From: JBCCBV01 sp039033855
Lineage (GTDB): Bacteria > Planctomycetota > Phycisphaerae > Phycisphaerales > Phycisphaeraceae
NCBI GenBank assembly: GCA_039033855.1
Contig: JBCCBV010000008.1
Location: 1 to 64,000 of the forward strand
Length of the DNA: 64,000 nt
Reading direction: 5' to 3'
The notes beneath the pieces were generated by a model. That model was not told the origin of the DNA and did no database searches. It saw only the letters and a list, made by a program, of their open reading frames with translations. A program made the position numbers and the translations under genes. This document shows positions 15,313 to 26,221 of this stretch, in pieces; positions within the stretch are counted from its first letter, which is position 1, and every line of letters starts with the position of its first letter.

Positions 15313-18021
15313 TTACTCAATCGTGAACGGGACGGCGGCTCGAGCCACGTTCCCGCGGGCGTCGCGGACCCGGAGGGTCACCACGTGGGCGCCCCGGGCC
15401 AAGCCCCGAAGCGTAACGGACCACCGCTCCGATGTCGAGTCCAACAAGAGGTCCTCGGGCAAGGCCGTGCGGAAGTCCTCGTCGTCGTCCACGGCATAGG
15501 CGATGGACTCGATCGTCGATAAGGCGTCGGTCAGGTCGGCCGACACCACGGCCGTGCGGCCCCGAACCTCGACCTTCAGGCCGGAAATCGCCGGGGGCGT
15601 GTTGTCGACCACCACCGGGTCGGACACGCGCCGGCGGGTCTGGGCCATATCCGGCGGGTTGTCGGGGGCGTCGGTCGCGGTCAGCCGGACCACGTACCGC
15701 CCGTCGGGAGCCCGGCGGGTGTCCCAGGAATAGCTGTCTTCATCCAGGTCCTGAGCCAGGGTCACGAACTTGTCGCTCCCGGCCGCACGGAACGCCAGGG
15801 TGTACCGCAGGCGGTCGTCGTCGGGGTCCGAAGTTTCCCACTCGAAGTCGATTTCGGCGTTGCGCTCGGCGTCGGGGTCGTCTTCGAGGTCGGGGTACTC
15901 GGCGGTCAGGCTTTCGATGGCCGGGCCCTGGTTCGGGCTGATGTGGGCCAGGCGGATCGAATCGACCGCCGGGCCGCCGGGCTCAGCGTCCGGCCCGTCG
16001 CCCAGACCGTCACCCGGATCGGCGATGAGCGTCAGCCGGTATTGCAAGTAACGGGCCGGGGGGGCGTCGACCGGGAAGGTCAGCGGGTCGAACTCACCGC
16101 GCTCGGGGTCGGGGCCGAACGACCGGGCCTTGGACCATTGCGACCACGGCCCGGCGTCGGGGTCGGCGACGTTGCCCGAGCGGGTTTCCACCAGGACCTC
16201 GCTTTGACCGGGCAGGGTGGCGGTGAGCCGGGCCTGGCCCCACAGGCTGACGCGGTCGGCGTCGAGCACGGGGCTGATGTAAGTCCCGTTGGCCGCGGGC
16301 CGGGGGTCGAGTCGGAACGCCCCGGCCGGCTGGGCCGTGCCCACCACCGGGCCATCGGCGGTCAGCGCCAGCGCCGCGGCCTGCTTGGCGTCGAGGTCGC
16401 CCAGCACCGCGGTTTCGCCCGTAGCGGGGTCGATGCGGTAGACCTGCCCCTCCACGCCGGTGGCGGCGATGAGCTGACCGTCGTCGGTCAGCGCCAGGTC
16501 GTAGATGGCCACCGATTCGCGGAAGACCTCGGTCACAAAGCCCAGCGGGTCCACGGCGTACACGGCGTTGCCGGACTTGGACTCCGACGACCGGGCCGGC
16601 CGGCCGCGCGGACGATCTTCATCATCATCAGCGGCGTCGAGCCCGCCCTGGGCCAGGGCGCCGGACTTGCGCGAGGCTTCGAGGCGCTTGCGCAGCAGCT
16701 CGCGCAGGCGGTCCCGCATCTCCGGCGTGGGCGCCCCCGCCCCCGGAGAGTCGGCGGCGGTTTCGGCGACGGCGACATCGGCGGCGGCTTGTTCTTCGTT
16801 GGCGTCTTGGGCTTGGGGGTCTTCGGCGTCTGCGTCTGACGCGGCGTCTTCGGTGGCGGCTTCGTCGGCCGGTTCCAAGTCCTCGGCGGGCGCGGGAGGC
16901 TCAGCCTGAGCGGCTTGATCCTCCACCTGGTCCACGGCATCCACCGGCTCGGGGCCGGGTTCGACCGGCGGCTCGACCGGGGCGGGCAAGTCACCCCCCG
17001 GGCCTTCCCCTGGATCGTCCCCCGGATCCTCTTCACCGTCGCCTTCGTCGGAGTCGGAGTCGGCCTGTCCGATGGCGATGTCGTTGGCCTCTTCCAGCCG
17101 GCCGGGCTTGGCCTCTTCGGCGTCGGTCGAGCCGGCGTAGAGCGTGCCGTCGGGCCCGACCAGCAGGGCGGCGATCTCGGGCTCGGCGGCGTCGAGCACC
17201 ACAAACGCGTCGTACCCGCCGGCATCGTTGGGCGTCAGGCGGTAGACCAGGCCACCGTCGCTCGTCCCCGCGTACAGCACGCCTTCGGGCCCTTGGGCCA
17301 CGGCCAAAACGTGCTCTTGTTCCGTTTCGAGCAGCACCTCGAAGGCGTCTGTTTCGGGCGTGTCTTCGGCGTCTTGTTCATCCGGGGCTTCTGCGGTTTC
17401 CGGGGGGGGCGACCAGCGGATGACCCGCCCGGTCTGGCCGACGCCCAGGATCAGGCTGCCGTCGCCTTGGGGCGCGATGGACCAGACGTACGGCACGCCG
17501 GGCAGCTCGGCCAGGGTTTCGACTCCGCCTTCGAGCGAGATCGCGACCAGCGCCACGGCGCCGTCTTCGCCCCCGGGCGCGCACGCGGCGATCAGGCCGT
17601 CGGCATACGGCGCCAGAGCGAAGGGTTGGCCGGCGTCGAGCTCGACCAGCAGCTCGGCGTCGCCCTCGGGCCCGACCTTGGCCAGCGCGCCGCTGGGCCC
17701 GAGCGCCAGGTAGACCGCGTCGCCGATCGCGACGGCGTCGTACACCGCCGAGGCCGATTCGGGCAGGCCTACGGCCTCGTCGAAGCGCGGGGCGAGCTTG
17801 ACCTGTCCGCCGGCGGTCACCACCACGCCGTCGAGCCCGCCGGGCTCGAAGTCGGCTTCGGTCTGGTGCTCAAAGGTCCGGGGCTGGATGGCCGAAGCCG
17901 GGCCGGCCGTGCCGACGGCGAGCGCCGCGGGCAGCGCGCCGAGCAAGGCCAGGGTCCGACGCCGGGCGGCGGGTGAACACAGGTAGATCGAGCGGCGGCT
18001 CGTCGAACGGGCGTGAGCCAT
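15313..18021 (-). CDS. Secreted beta-propeller protein with Ig/FN3-like C-terminus
   Basis: 902 residues, probably exported: a basic start, a hydrophobic stretch and an ASA-type cleavage site near residue 43. Repeating propeller-like strands fill residues 55-300 and 480-590 (for example GPEGVLYAGTSDGGLVYRL and DGQLIAATGVEGQVYRIDP). Between them lies a very acidic, Pro-rich linker of about 150 residues. The C-terminal part (from about residue 690) has Ig/FN3-like features: DDDRLRYTLAFRA, SYSWDTRRAPDGRYVVRLTATD and VVVDNTPP. The start codon overlaps the stop of the upstream gene by one base (TAATG), so the two are co-translated. The role is unknown; it is probably a sensor or a partner of the upstream peptidase-like protein. 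Confidence 0.7.
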   Translation of the reverse strand: MAHARSTSRRSIYLCSPAARRRTLALLGALPAALAVGTAGPASAIQPRTFEHQTEADFEPGGLDGVVVTAGGQVKLAPRFDEAVGLPESASAVYDAVAIGDAVYLALGPSGALAKVGPEGDAELLVELDAGQPFALAPYADGLIAACAPGGEDGAVALVAISLEGGVETLAELPGVPYVWSIAPQGDGSLILGVGQTGRVIRWSPPPETAEAPDEQDAEDTPETDAFEVLLETEQEHVLAVAQGPEGVLYAGTSDGGLVYRLTPNDAGGYDAFVVLDAAEPEIAALLVGPDGTLYAGSTDAEEAKPGRLEEANDIAIGQADSDSDEGDGEEDPGDDPGEGPGGDLPAPVEPPVEPGPEPVDAVDQVEDQAAQAEPPAPAEDLEPADEAATEDAASDADAEDPQAQDANEEQAAADVAVAETAADSPGAGAPTPEMRDRLRELLRKRLEASRKSGALAQGGLDAADDDEDRPRGRPARSSESKSGNAVYAVDPLGFVTEVFRESVAIYDLALTDDGQLIAATGVEGQVYRIDPATGETAVLGDLDAKQAAALALTADGPVVGTAQPAGAFRLDPRPAANGTYISPVLDADRVSLWGQARLTATLPGQSEVLVETRSGNVADPDAGPWSQWSKARSFGPDPERGEFDPLTFPVDAPPARYLQYRLTLIADPGDGLGDGPDAEPGGPAVDSIRLAHISPNQGPAIESLTAEYPDLEDDPDAERNAEIDFEWETSDPDDDRLRYTLAFRAAGSDKFVTLAQDLDEDSYSWDTRRAPDGRYVVRLTATDAPDNPPDMAQTRRRVSDPVVVDNTPPAISGLKVEVRGRTAVVSADLTDALSTIESIAYAVDDDEDFRTALPEDLLLDSTSERWSVTLRGLARGAHVVTLRVRDARGNVARAAVPFTIE

Positions 18022-20210
18022 TACTCGGCTTCCTCTTCGGGGTCGGGGATGACGATCAGCAGCGAGAACGAGCCCTGCACCACGCCGTCGACGGGCAGGC
18101 TTTGCGATTCGAGGACCAGGGCGCTTTCGACGTCGGTGCGCGGCGCGTCGGCCAGCAGCGCGGCCTTCGACGCGGGCAGCTTCGGCAGCAGGTGGCCGGC
18201 CACGGCCAGGCTCTCGAGGTCCGACCGCTGGGTCACCACGTGCAGCCGTCGCGCGTCCATCTGTCCAATGGCGTTGAGCTGGCGGACGATGTCTTCGAGC
18301 GATGTCACCTGACCGAGCGACGGGTCCGACGCCAGCCGCAGCGTCGCATAGCTGACCGGGTCGGCCACGACCACCGGGTACAGCCCGGGCTCGGCGTCTT
18401 CGGGGATTTCGACCTGCGCGTGCACGGTGTGCAGCGGGCCGTCGGCGGGCTTGAGGTCAATCGACACCGTCACCGTTTCGCCCGGCCGGGCCTCGCCCTG
18501 CGAAAGGCGCCCGCCCATGACCTGCACCGATTCGAGGTCTTCGCGCACCGTCAGCTTGACCTTGGCCCCGGTGAGCGGCGCGGGCTCGATGGGGTTGAAC
18601 GAAAGCACCTGCGCAAACGGCGCGAACGCGCCCACCGCGGTGCCCGGACCGGCCGAAGCGACCTCGGACGAAACCGACAACTTGTGGCCGCCTTCGAAGG
18701 TCATGTCCGCCTGCACCGCCACGGTGTGCAACGGCCCGGGTTCGAGCACGGCGTTGAGGCTTTCGCTGACCGCCGCGGCCAGTAACCCCGGCCCCAGCAA
18801 CGGGTCGGCGAACACCTGGAACTCGAACGTCTGCACCTCGCGGTCCGGCAGGTCGACCTCGACCGTCACCGGCGCGTAAGGCAAGTCGGGGTCAGCCGTC
18901 GGCCGCCCGACGATGCCGAACTGCTCGTCGCGCTCCAGCACGCCCACCACCCGGAGCGACCCGGCCAGCTTGAAGCTGGTGTTGATGCGCGACACCACAA
19001 AGTGCACGTACCCGCTGGCCATGGGCATGACCACGTCGCCCCGGCCGAACAGCGAGTGGCCGAAGCCCAGCACCGAGCCGTCGGGCAGCACCTCGGTGGC
19101 CGTGCCGATGGCCCCCAGGTCCAAATCGCCAATGACCAAAGGCACCGCGAGCACCGAGCCTGCGGAAATCGGCGTGTCGGGGTTAATGCTTGGCGCCGGC
19201 GTCCCCGACACCAGCCCGCCGCCCGAGACAGGCCGTAGCCCCGTCGGCGCAAACACCGGGTCCAAAAAGGCCGCGGTGTGGGGCGAGTTCACGGTCAAAG
19301 GCAGGGCCAACGGCGTCAGCGCGGCGGACGACCAGCGTGCCTCGCCCCGAGCGCCCGACGTCGAACTCGATCGTGTGGCGTCGGACCAGAACCGTTCTAC
19401 GTCGGCCAGGCCTTGCCATGCACCCGATGCGTTTGCGCGATTTTGCGCCCGTTCCGGGGTGCGCCCGGCGCCGGGCCGTGTCCACCGTTCGAGCAAGGCG
19501 CGAGCGGCGACGGCGGGGAAGCGTGCGGGCCGGCCCCACGTGTCGGACGCCTCGACATAGCCCTGGGCCATGCGGAGCGCGAGCGTGGGATCGACTTCGA
19601 TCGCAGATGGCTGCGCCGCCCCGGCCGAGCGGGCGCCGACCGGGCCGTCGGGGATGCGCGAGCGTGTTTCGCGCATGTAGGCGATCGGCTGCACGCCGAC
19701 CACGCACTCGTTGGTATCGCCGTAGCCGAAGGCAAAGGCGCCGAGCAGGCGTCCGCCCCGGCCAAGCGTTTCGGCTTCGCCTTCGCGCCAGAGATAGATG
19801 GGCGAGCCAGACATGCCTTGCACCGGGCCGTGGCGGAGCATGCGTTCGGAGGTGCAGCGGACCCAGACCACCGCTCGGCCGGGCGTGGCGTCGGGCACGA
19901 CGGCCTGGACGACCACGGGGAACGGCTCGATCCGGTCGCCGGCGAAGACCGACATCCCGTAGCCCTTCATGCCGATGCGGACGTCTGCGAGGTCGATCGC
20001 GGGCGTCAGCTTGGCCGGGGCGATCACGCCGGGCTTGATGACGACGACCGCCGAGGCGTCGGCTTGCGCCGGTTCGGTGGGTTGGGCCAGGCCGGGCGAA
20101 GCGCCCAGCGTGCACGCGGTGCCCAAAACCGCCGCCAGGGCGTGGGCCAAGGCATGGGGCAGGCCGCACTTCCGCCAGAACCGGGCCCGCTGAGGGAGGG
20201 GGAGAATCAC
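18021..20210 (-). CDS. Secreted SpoIVB/S55-like peptidase-domain protein
   Basis: 729 residues with an N-terminal signal segment (ALAAVLGTACTLGASPGLAQ). Residues 75-190 hold DVRIGMKGYGMSVFAGDRIE, the serine motif VQGMSGSPIYL and GAFAFGYGD. A His-containing GFGHSLFGRGDVVMPMASG follows near residue 380. These are the S55 (SpoIVB) Ser and His elements, with the Ser motif preceding the His motif. The remainder (450-729) is beta-rich without a family I recognise. It is the first gene of a two-gene operon with the propeller protein. Whether it is an active protease is not shown by the sequence. Confidence 0.7.
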   Translation of the reverse strand: MILPLPQRARFWRKCGLPHALAHALAAVLGTACTLGASPGLAQPTEPAQADASAVVVIKPGVIAPAKLTPAIDLADVRIGMKGYGMSVFAGDRIEPFPVVVQAVVPDATPGRAVVWVRCTSERMLRHGPVQGMSGSPIYLWREGEAETLGRGGRLLGAFAFGYGDTNECVVGVQPIAYMRETRSRIPDGPVGARSAGAAQPSAIEVDPTLALRMAQGYVEASDTWGRPARFPAVAARALLERWTRPGAGRTPERAQNRANASGAWQGLADVERFWSDATRSSSTSGARGEARWSSAALTPLALPLTVNSPHTAAFLDPVFAPTGLRPVSGGGLVSGTPAPSINPDTPISAGSVLAVPLVIGDLDLGAIGTATEVLPDGSVLGFGHSLFGRGDVVMPMASGYVHFVVSRINTSFKLAGSLRVVGVLERDEQFGIVGRPTADPDLPYAPVTVEVDLPDREVQTFEFQVFADPLLGPGLLAAAVSESLNAVLEPGPLHTVAVQADMTFEGGHKLSVSSEVASAGPGTAVGAFAPFAQVLSFNPIEPAPLTGAKVKLTVREDLESVQVMGGRLSQGEARPGETVTVSIDLKPADGPLHTVHAQVEIPEDAEPGLYPVVVADPVSYATLRLASDPSLGQVTSLEDIVRQLNAIGQMDARRLHVVTQRSDLESLAVAGHLLPKLPASKAALLADAPRTDVESALVLESQSLPVDGVVQGSFSLLIVIPDPEEEAE

Positions 20211-20337
20211 GGGCGAAAGCTAGCCGCACGGCCGACCATTGACAAGCAATCCGCTGGATCGAATACTCCACGGACCAGTGGGCTTGCAGACGGGCTGTCG
20301 CCACGGGTGCCGCGGGGGCGGGGACGCCATCTTTCTT

Positions 20338-21084
20338 ATGATCGACGACGCGCAGCAAGACATGCTGGGGCATCGGTTCAACCGGCCCGAGCTATTAGAA
20401 GAAGCCCTGACCCACGCCTCCACCGCGGCCACCCGGGTGCGCTCCAACGAACGGCTGGAGTTCCTGGGCGACGCGGTGCTCGGCTTCGTGGTGTGCGAAC
20501 GCCTGTTCGAACGCTTCCCCGACCTGCTCGAAGGCGAGCTGACCAAGATGAAGTCGGCCATCGTCTCCCGGCGGAGCTGCACCAAAATCAGCCGGAGGCA
20601 CGGGCTCGACCAGATGCTGGTGGTGGGCAAAGGGCTCACCGGCGTGAACCAGGACGTGCCCGCCAGCGTGTCGGCCGCGGTGTTCGAGTCGCTGATCGCG
20701 GCGATCTACTTAGACGGCGGGCTCGAGCCGGCCCGGCGGTTCATCCTCAAGTGCGTCGAATCATTGATCGACGAATCCGCGGCGTCGGCCCACCAGCGCA
20801 ACTTCAAGAGCGTGCTCCAGCAGTTCGCCCAGCGGTTCCTGCCCGACCCGCCGCACTACAAGGTGCTCGACGAAAAGGGCCCGGACCACGCCAAGGCGTT
20901 CCTGGTCGGCGTGCACATGGGCGGGCGCCACTTCCCCGAGGCCTGGGCCAGCTCAAAGAAAGAAGCCGAGCAGCAGGCCGCGCTATCGGCGCTGCTCGAA
21001 CTCGGCCTGGCCGAGCGCAAAGGCGACATCGTCCACCTGGCCAACGAGGACGGGCAGATCCAGATCGCCAAAGCGTTGCACTAA
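20338..21084 (+). CDS. rnc: Ribonuclease III
   Basis: 248 residues. The double-strand-specific RNase matures rRNA and regulates mRNAs. The signature ERLEFLGDAVLGFVVCE begins at residue 38; a second acidic metal-site segment lies in SAAVFESLIAAIYLDGG. The C-terminal dsRNA-binding domain starts near residue 160 (NFKSVLQQFAQ) and ends with SSKKEAEQQAALSALLELG. ATG 20338 is the natural N-terminus; a longer in-frame start has no homologous residues. It is divergent from the peptidase operon and convergent with the photolyase pair. Confidence 0.95.
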   Translation: MIDDAQQDMLGHRFNRPELLEEALTHASTAATRVRSNERLEFLGDAVLGFVVCERLFERFPDLLEGELTKMKSAIVSRRSCTKISRRHGLDQMLVVGKGLTGVNQDVPASVSAAVFESLIAAIYLDGGLEPARRFILKCVESLIDESAASAHQRNFKSVLQQFAQRFLPDPPHYKVLDEKGPDHAKAFLVGVHMGGRHFPEAWASSKKEAEQQAALSALLELGLAERKGDIVHLANEDGQIQIAKALH

Positions 21085-21104
21085 GCCTGGCGACCTGGCT
21101 AGAG

Positions 21105-21536
21105 CTACGCCTGGCCTGTCGGCCGCCCGGCGAGGCGCTCGGCCTTGCGCCAATACCGGCTGAATCTCTTGAGATCGGCCGGGCCCGGCAGCGTCACAAA
21201 CGCCGGCGGATCGACCCACGCCACGCCCAGCCGGTCGCCTTGGGCCGTAATGCGCGGGTCGGCCGTGCGGGTGGCGTAGAGCGCTTCGGCGTGGTGCTGC
21301 GCTAGCAGCTTCTGCAGGAGGTCCAGCGGGTCGCCGTCATACAACTCGGCGCCGGTCTCGATCGCGCATTCGTACAGAAACACGACGCGCTTGAGGGTGT
21401 AGCCCCGGCGTTCGATGCGCGGCCGGTCGAAGATCACCACGGCCGGGGTGTCGAGCCCGTGGGCTTGCCGCGCCGCGGCCCACGCCGGGCTTTGGGGGTT
21501 GAGGTCTTCGTGATGGAGCCAGGTCAGCGCGGGCAT
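21105..21536 (-). CDS. Photolyase alpha/beta (antenna-type) domain as a separate protein
   Basis: 143 residues resembling only the N-terminal alpha/beta domain of photolyases and cryptochromes: LTWLHHEDLNPQSPAW, AVVIFDRP, LKRVVFLYECAIETGAEL, then a LYATRTADPRI-type strand. It lacks an FAD-binding domain; that domain is the adjacent upstream gene. ATG 21536 gives a natural start, but a TTG at 21608 would overlap the upstream stop (21601) by eight bases, implying coupling. The two proteins could assemble into one repair enzyme. Family assignment is from pattern only. Confidence 0.65.
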   Translation of the reverse strand: MPALTWLHHEDLNPQSPAWAAARQAHGLDTPAVVIFDRPRIERRGYTLKRVVFLYECAIETGAELYDGDPLDLLQKLLAQHHAEALYATRTADPRITAQGDRLGVAWVDPPAFVTLPGPADLKRFSRYWRKAERLAGRPTGQA

Positions 21537-21600
21537 GAAATAGGGGGTCGGCCGGTGGGCGGTCAGCGGTCCGCCAGAACAGGATGGCGGATGCGCGGGG

Positions 21601-22428
21601 TCAGCCAAACAACCTTTGGTTTACGTCGTCGTAGCTCCCGGCGAACGGCCCGGGGTCGAGCGGGCCGGCACCGCCGGTAAACCGCCCGCCCGAAACCTTG
21701 GCCAGGTTCTCGTTGTTGAAGATGTACGGCTTGTGGCTGTACGTCGACGCCACCCACTGCCAACTCAGGTGGTTGCTGCCGAGGTCGCCGTCGAGCAGGT
21801 GGGCCAGGAACCAGTCGGCGGCCGGCTTCCAATGGACCCGCCGGGCGTGAATGACGTACGCCGCGAGCTTCATCCGCATCTGGTTGTGGAGGTAGCCGGT
21901 GTCGTAGAGCTCGCGCACCGACGCGTCGACAAAGTCGACCCCCGTCTCCCCGGCGAGCAGGTCGTTGGGCAGTTCGTACGCGTAATCGTCGTCTTGCAAC
22001 CCGGTCTTCCAGGATTCGAGGTCGTCTTCCACAGCAGTCCCCAACTCGGCCAACACCCTGCGGAAGAAGTCGCGCCACGCGAGTTCCTGCACAAACTTGC
22101 CGGGCCGGGCGCCGCCCTGGCCCTGATCGACCGCGACGTCGCGCACCTCGGCCAAGGTCAGCACGCCGTGGTGGAGGTAAGGCGAAAGTCGGGTGACGCC
22201 GCCATCGAGCGCGTTGCGGGTGCGGGCGTACTGGGCCAGGTCGATTGCGCCCAGCCGGGCCAGCGCGCGGGGGCGTCCGCCGGGCGTGTCGGACACCGCG
22301 GGGTGCGCCGCGTCGGCGGCGGGGAACCGGTCTCGGCAGAAGGCCACGAGCGCATCGCGCGACGCGAAGTCGCGCGGCAGGGGCTGGGGGTCGCTCTGCG
22401 CTGGCGGGTCGGGTGGTGCGGCCGGCAT
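21601..22428 (-). CDS. FAD-binding domain of DNA photolyase/cryptochrome as a separate protein
   Basis: 275 residues matching the helical C-terminal FAD domain: TRLSPYLHHGVLT, WRDFFRRVL, VDASVRELYDTGYLHNQMRM, then DWFLAHLLDGDLGSNHLSWQ and STYSHKPYIFNNENL. These are the flavin and substrate-contacting blocks of photolyases. There is no alpha/beta antenna domain in front of it; that domain is encoded downstream. The start is ATG 22428. It is divergent from tig. Whether it repairs pyrimidine dimers or serves as a cryptochrome-like photoreceptor cannot be told. Confidence 0.85.
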   Translation of the reverse strand: MPAAPPDPPAQSDPQPLPRDFASRDALVAFCRDRFPAADAAHPAVSDTPGGRPRALARLGAIDLAQYARTRNALDGGVTRLSPYLHHGVLTLAEVRDVAVDQGQGGARPGKFVQELAWRDFFRRVLAELGTAVEDDLESWKTGLQDDDYAYELPNDLLAGETGVDFVDASVRELYDTGYLHNQMRMKLAAYVIHARRVHWKPAADWFLAHLLDGDLGSNHLSWQWVASTYSHKPYIFNNENLAKVSGGRFTGGAGPLDPGPFAGSYDDVNQRLFG

Positions 22429-22580
22429 GGGCCACCGTAGGGGCGTCGTTTGCGGCCCGGCGTTGACCGGGGCCCCGGGCGCTGCGATACTCGCCGATTC
22501 GGTCGATTCCCCGCCAAACCCGTTGGGTCGGGGGCCGATCCGCCGTCTTTTCCCTTTGATTTGTTGTGAGACCCCCGGCC

Positions 22581-23987
22581 ATGGCCGACAACGCCCCCCC
22601 CGTCGCCGAACTCGATTCCCCCGACGCCCCGGAAGCGGCCGAACGCCCCGAGCAGACGGTGACGCTCGAATCGTCCGGCCCGGCCAAGAAAACCCTGACC
22701 ATCGAGATCCCCGAATCGCGGATCCAGGCCAAGATCGAAGAGGGCTACGACACCTTGGCCGACTCGGCCGCGATCCCCGGCTTCCGCCCGGGCCGTGCGC
22801 CGCGGGCCCTGCTCGAACGCCGGTTCGGCGCGTCGATCCGCGACGACGTCCGCGGCCGTCTGCTGAGCGAGGCCTACAGCCAGGCCATCGAAGAACACGA
22901 CCTCGACGTGCTCGGCGAGCCCGAGGTGAAAGACGCCGAGAAGATCGAGCTGCCCGAGTCCGGTTCGTTGACGTTTGTGCTCGACGTGGAGGTGACGCCC
23001 GACGTGACCCTCCCGCCGTTTGCCGAGCTCAAGGTGACCAAAGAGCCGGTCTCGGTCGGTCAGGACGAAATCGACGCCGAAATCAAGACCCTGTGCACCC
23101 GCGCAGGCAAGCCGGTGGAATCCACCGAGGGCGCCGTGCAGGAAGGCGATTACGCCCGGGTCGACGCGTTTGTGTTCGAGGGTGAATCGGTCGCCGACGA
23201 CGCCGAGCCGATCCAGAGCGAGCTCCAGCAGCACGTGGTGGTGGCCGGCAAAGACCGCGATTACAAGGGCCACGTCCTGGGCATCGTGGTCCCCGAGCTG
23301 GGCAAGAAGCTGGCCGGGCAGAACGTGGGCGACGTGGTCGACATCGCCATGTCCGGCCCGTCGGGGCATGAGGACGAGCGCATCCGCGACCAGCCCATTG
23401 TGATCCGCCTGTCGATCTCGGGCATCCACCGCATCGAGTCTGCCAGCATCGAAGAGCTGCTGCCCATGGCCGGGGTCGAGTCGGAAGACGAGCTGCGCGA
23501 GCGCGTCAAAGCGAACCTCGAGCACCAGGCCGAGCGCAAGCAAGAGGCGTCGATGCACCAACAGCTGCGCGACCAATTGGGCGAAAAGGTCGAGCTCGAG
23601 CTGCCGGAGCAGGTGACCTCGAACCAGGCGGTGCGGATGCTTCAACGCCGTCGGATGGAGCTTCTCTATCAGGGCAAGCCCGAGGACGAGGTCAACGCCG
23701 AGATCGCCGAGCTGCGTCAGCAGTCCGAAGAGGCCGCCAAGGCTCAGCTCAAGCAGTTCTTCATCCTCGACCGGGCCGCGAAGGACCTGGAAATCGACAT
23801 CGAAGAAAACGAGATCAACGGCCACATCGCCTCGATGGCCATGCGTCAGGGTCGACGGCCCGAAAAGTTCCGCCAGGAGATGCAGCAGCGCGGCCAGATC
23901 GAGCAGCTCTACCTCCAGCTGCGCGAGCACAAGACGCTGACCAAGGTCCTCGAGCAGGCCCAGGTGGACGAGTCCGCCGCCGAGTAA
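22581..23987 (+). CDS. tig: Trigger factor
   Basis: 468 residues. Ribosome-associated chaperone and FKBP-type peptidyl-prolyl isomerase. The ribosome-docking loop GFRPGRAPRALLERRFG lies near residue 70. The isomerase domain is central (VQEGDYARVDAFVFEGE onward), and the helical C-terminal arms are rich in Gln/Glu/Lys. An acidic Pro/Glu N-terminal extension of about 35 residues precedes the usual start. The ATG at 22581 is preceded by no strong ribosome-binding site; an upstream GTG at 22566 is in frame. The neighbours downstream are a SHOCT-like gene and clpX, the usual partner. Confidence 0.93.
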   Translation: MADNAPPVAELDSPDAPEAAERPEQTVTLESSGPAKKTLTIEIPESRIQAKIEEGYDTLADSAAIPGFRPGRAPRALLERRFGASIRDDVRGRLLSEAYSQAIEEHDLDVLGEPEVKDAEKIELPESGSLTFVLDVEVTPDVTLPPFAELKVTKEPVSVGQDEIDAEIKTLCTRAGKPVESTEGAVQEGDYARVDAFVFEGESVADDAEPIQSELQQHVVVAGKDRDYKGHVLGIVVPELGKKLAGQNVGDVVDIAMSGPSGHEDERIRDQPIVIRLSISGIHRIESASIEELLPMAGVESEDELRERVKANLEHQAERKQEASMHQQLRDQLGEKVELELPEQVTSNQAVRMLQRRRMELLYQGKPEDEVNAEIAELRQQSEEAAKAQLKQFFILDRAAKDLEIDIEENEINGHIASMAMRQGRRPEKFRQEMQQRGQIEQLYLQLREHKTLTKVLEQAQVDESAAE

Positions 23988-24027
23988 CCGGGCAGAAACC
24001 GTGCGGTGAGCGGGCAGGGGCGCCGGG

Positions 24028-24600
24028 ATGATGTCAAACCCCACGTGGTGGTCGGGCGGCTCCGACGATGCGGGCTGGGCCGTCTCGCACGTCTGGATCG
24101 TCTTGAACGATTGCGCCGGCGGCGCCGCCCTGGCTCAGATCGACGACGAGGCCAGCCGGAAGCTGCTGATCGGGCTCGCCGGCTTCGCGGGCATCGTGCT
24201 CGGCGGGCTGGCGGTGGCGATGCTCGTCCGCAAGCTGCAGAACCGCGCTTCTCAGGGCGTCGAGGCCGAAGAAACCGGCCCGGGGTTCTCTTTGGGCGAG
24301 TTACGACGGCTGCACCGCGAAGGCGCCCTGTCCGACGACGAGTACCAGCGGGCCCGCGACGCGGTGCTGCTGTCGATGGGCGCCATCCCGACGGAAATCG
24401 CCCCCCCGCTCGGGCCGCAAGGTGGAGAAGACCCCGACCCGGCAGCCCCGGCCGACCCTCCTATCGAGCAAGACCAGCCCGCCCCCCCGGAGACGAACGA
24501 CGGGGCTCAAAACGGCGCTCCAGATGGCGCCCCAGACGACACAATCGACGGCGATCAAGGCCCCGACGCGTCGAATGCCGATAAGAACGGCCGGGCGTGA
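24028..24600 (+). CDS. Single-pass membrane protein with SHOCT-like segment
   Basis: 190 residues, function unknown. A transmembrane helix occupies about residues 48-66 (LIGLAGFAGIVLGGLAVAML). A SHOCT-like short amphipathic pair follows (FSLGELRRLHREGALSDDEY, then RARDAVL), and then an acidic Pro/Asp/Asn-rich tail. The start is one of two adjacent ATGs (24028 or 24031). It sits between tig and clpX, where clpP is commonly found, 40 bases after tig. Confidence 0.7.
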   Translation: MMSNPTWWSGGSDDAGWAVSHVWIVLNDCAGGAALAQIDDEASRKLLIGLAGFAGIVLGGLAVAMLVRKLQNRASQGVEAEETGPGFSLGELRRLHREGALSDDEYQRARDAVLLSMGAIPTEIAPPLGPQGGEDPDPAAPADPPIEQDQPAPPETNDGAQNGAPDGAPDDTIDGDQGPDASNADKNGRA

Positions 24601-24834
24601 TCGCAAGGCGTTGCGGCACATTTTCGCTCGCCTAACGCATGCAAACTCCCTAGTGTGGCTAACATGAATCGCGTGTTCGTTACGTCCTGCGTGGGCGTAG
24701 CGAAGGCCTAACGCGGGCCCGCGATCTGGACGATCCCACCCGGGCAGGGCCTGCCGCCCCGCCGACCTGTTCGGCGCGTCCAGCAGGCCGCACCCCAGGG
24801 GCCGACCACCTCCCTCCTCCTGCAACGGCGAGAT

Positions 24835-26148
<1,314 letters not shown>

Positions 26149-26221
26149 CGCCCTGCAGGACCCGGGTTGTCGAAGGATCGACGCCGGCCGTGTCTGCGTG
26201 CGCTCGGGCCGGAGCCCGACG

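Noticed and set aside
22158..24044. A 628-codon open frame on the minus strand over tig
   Set aside because: It is the antisense shadow of a well-conserved trigger factor gene; its product is Leu/Asp/Val-rich without any domain and follows from GC-rich codon use on the other strand.
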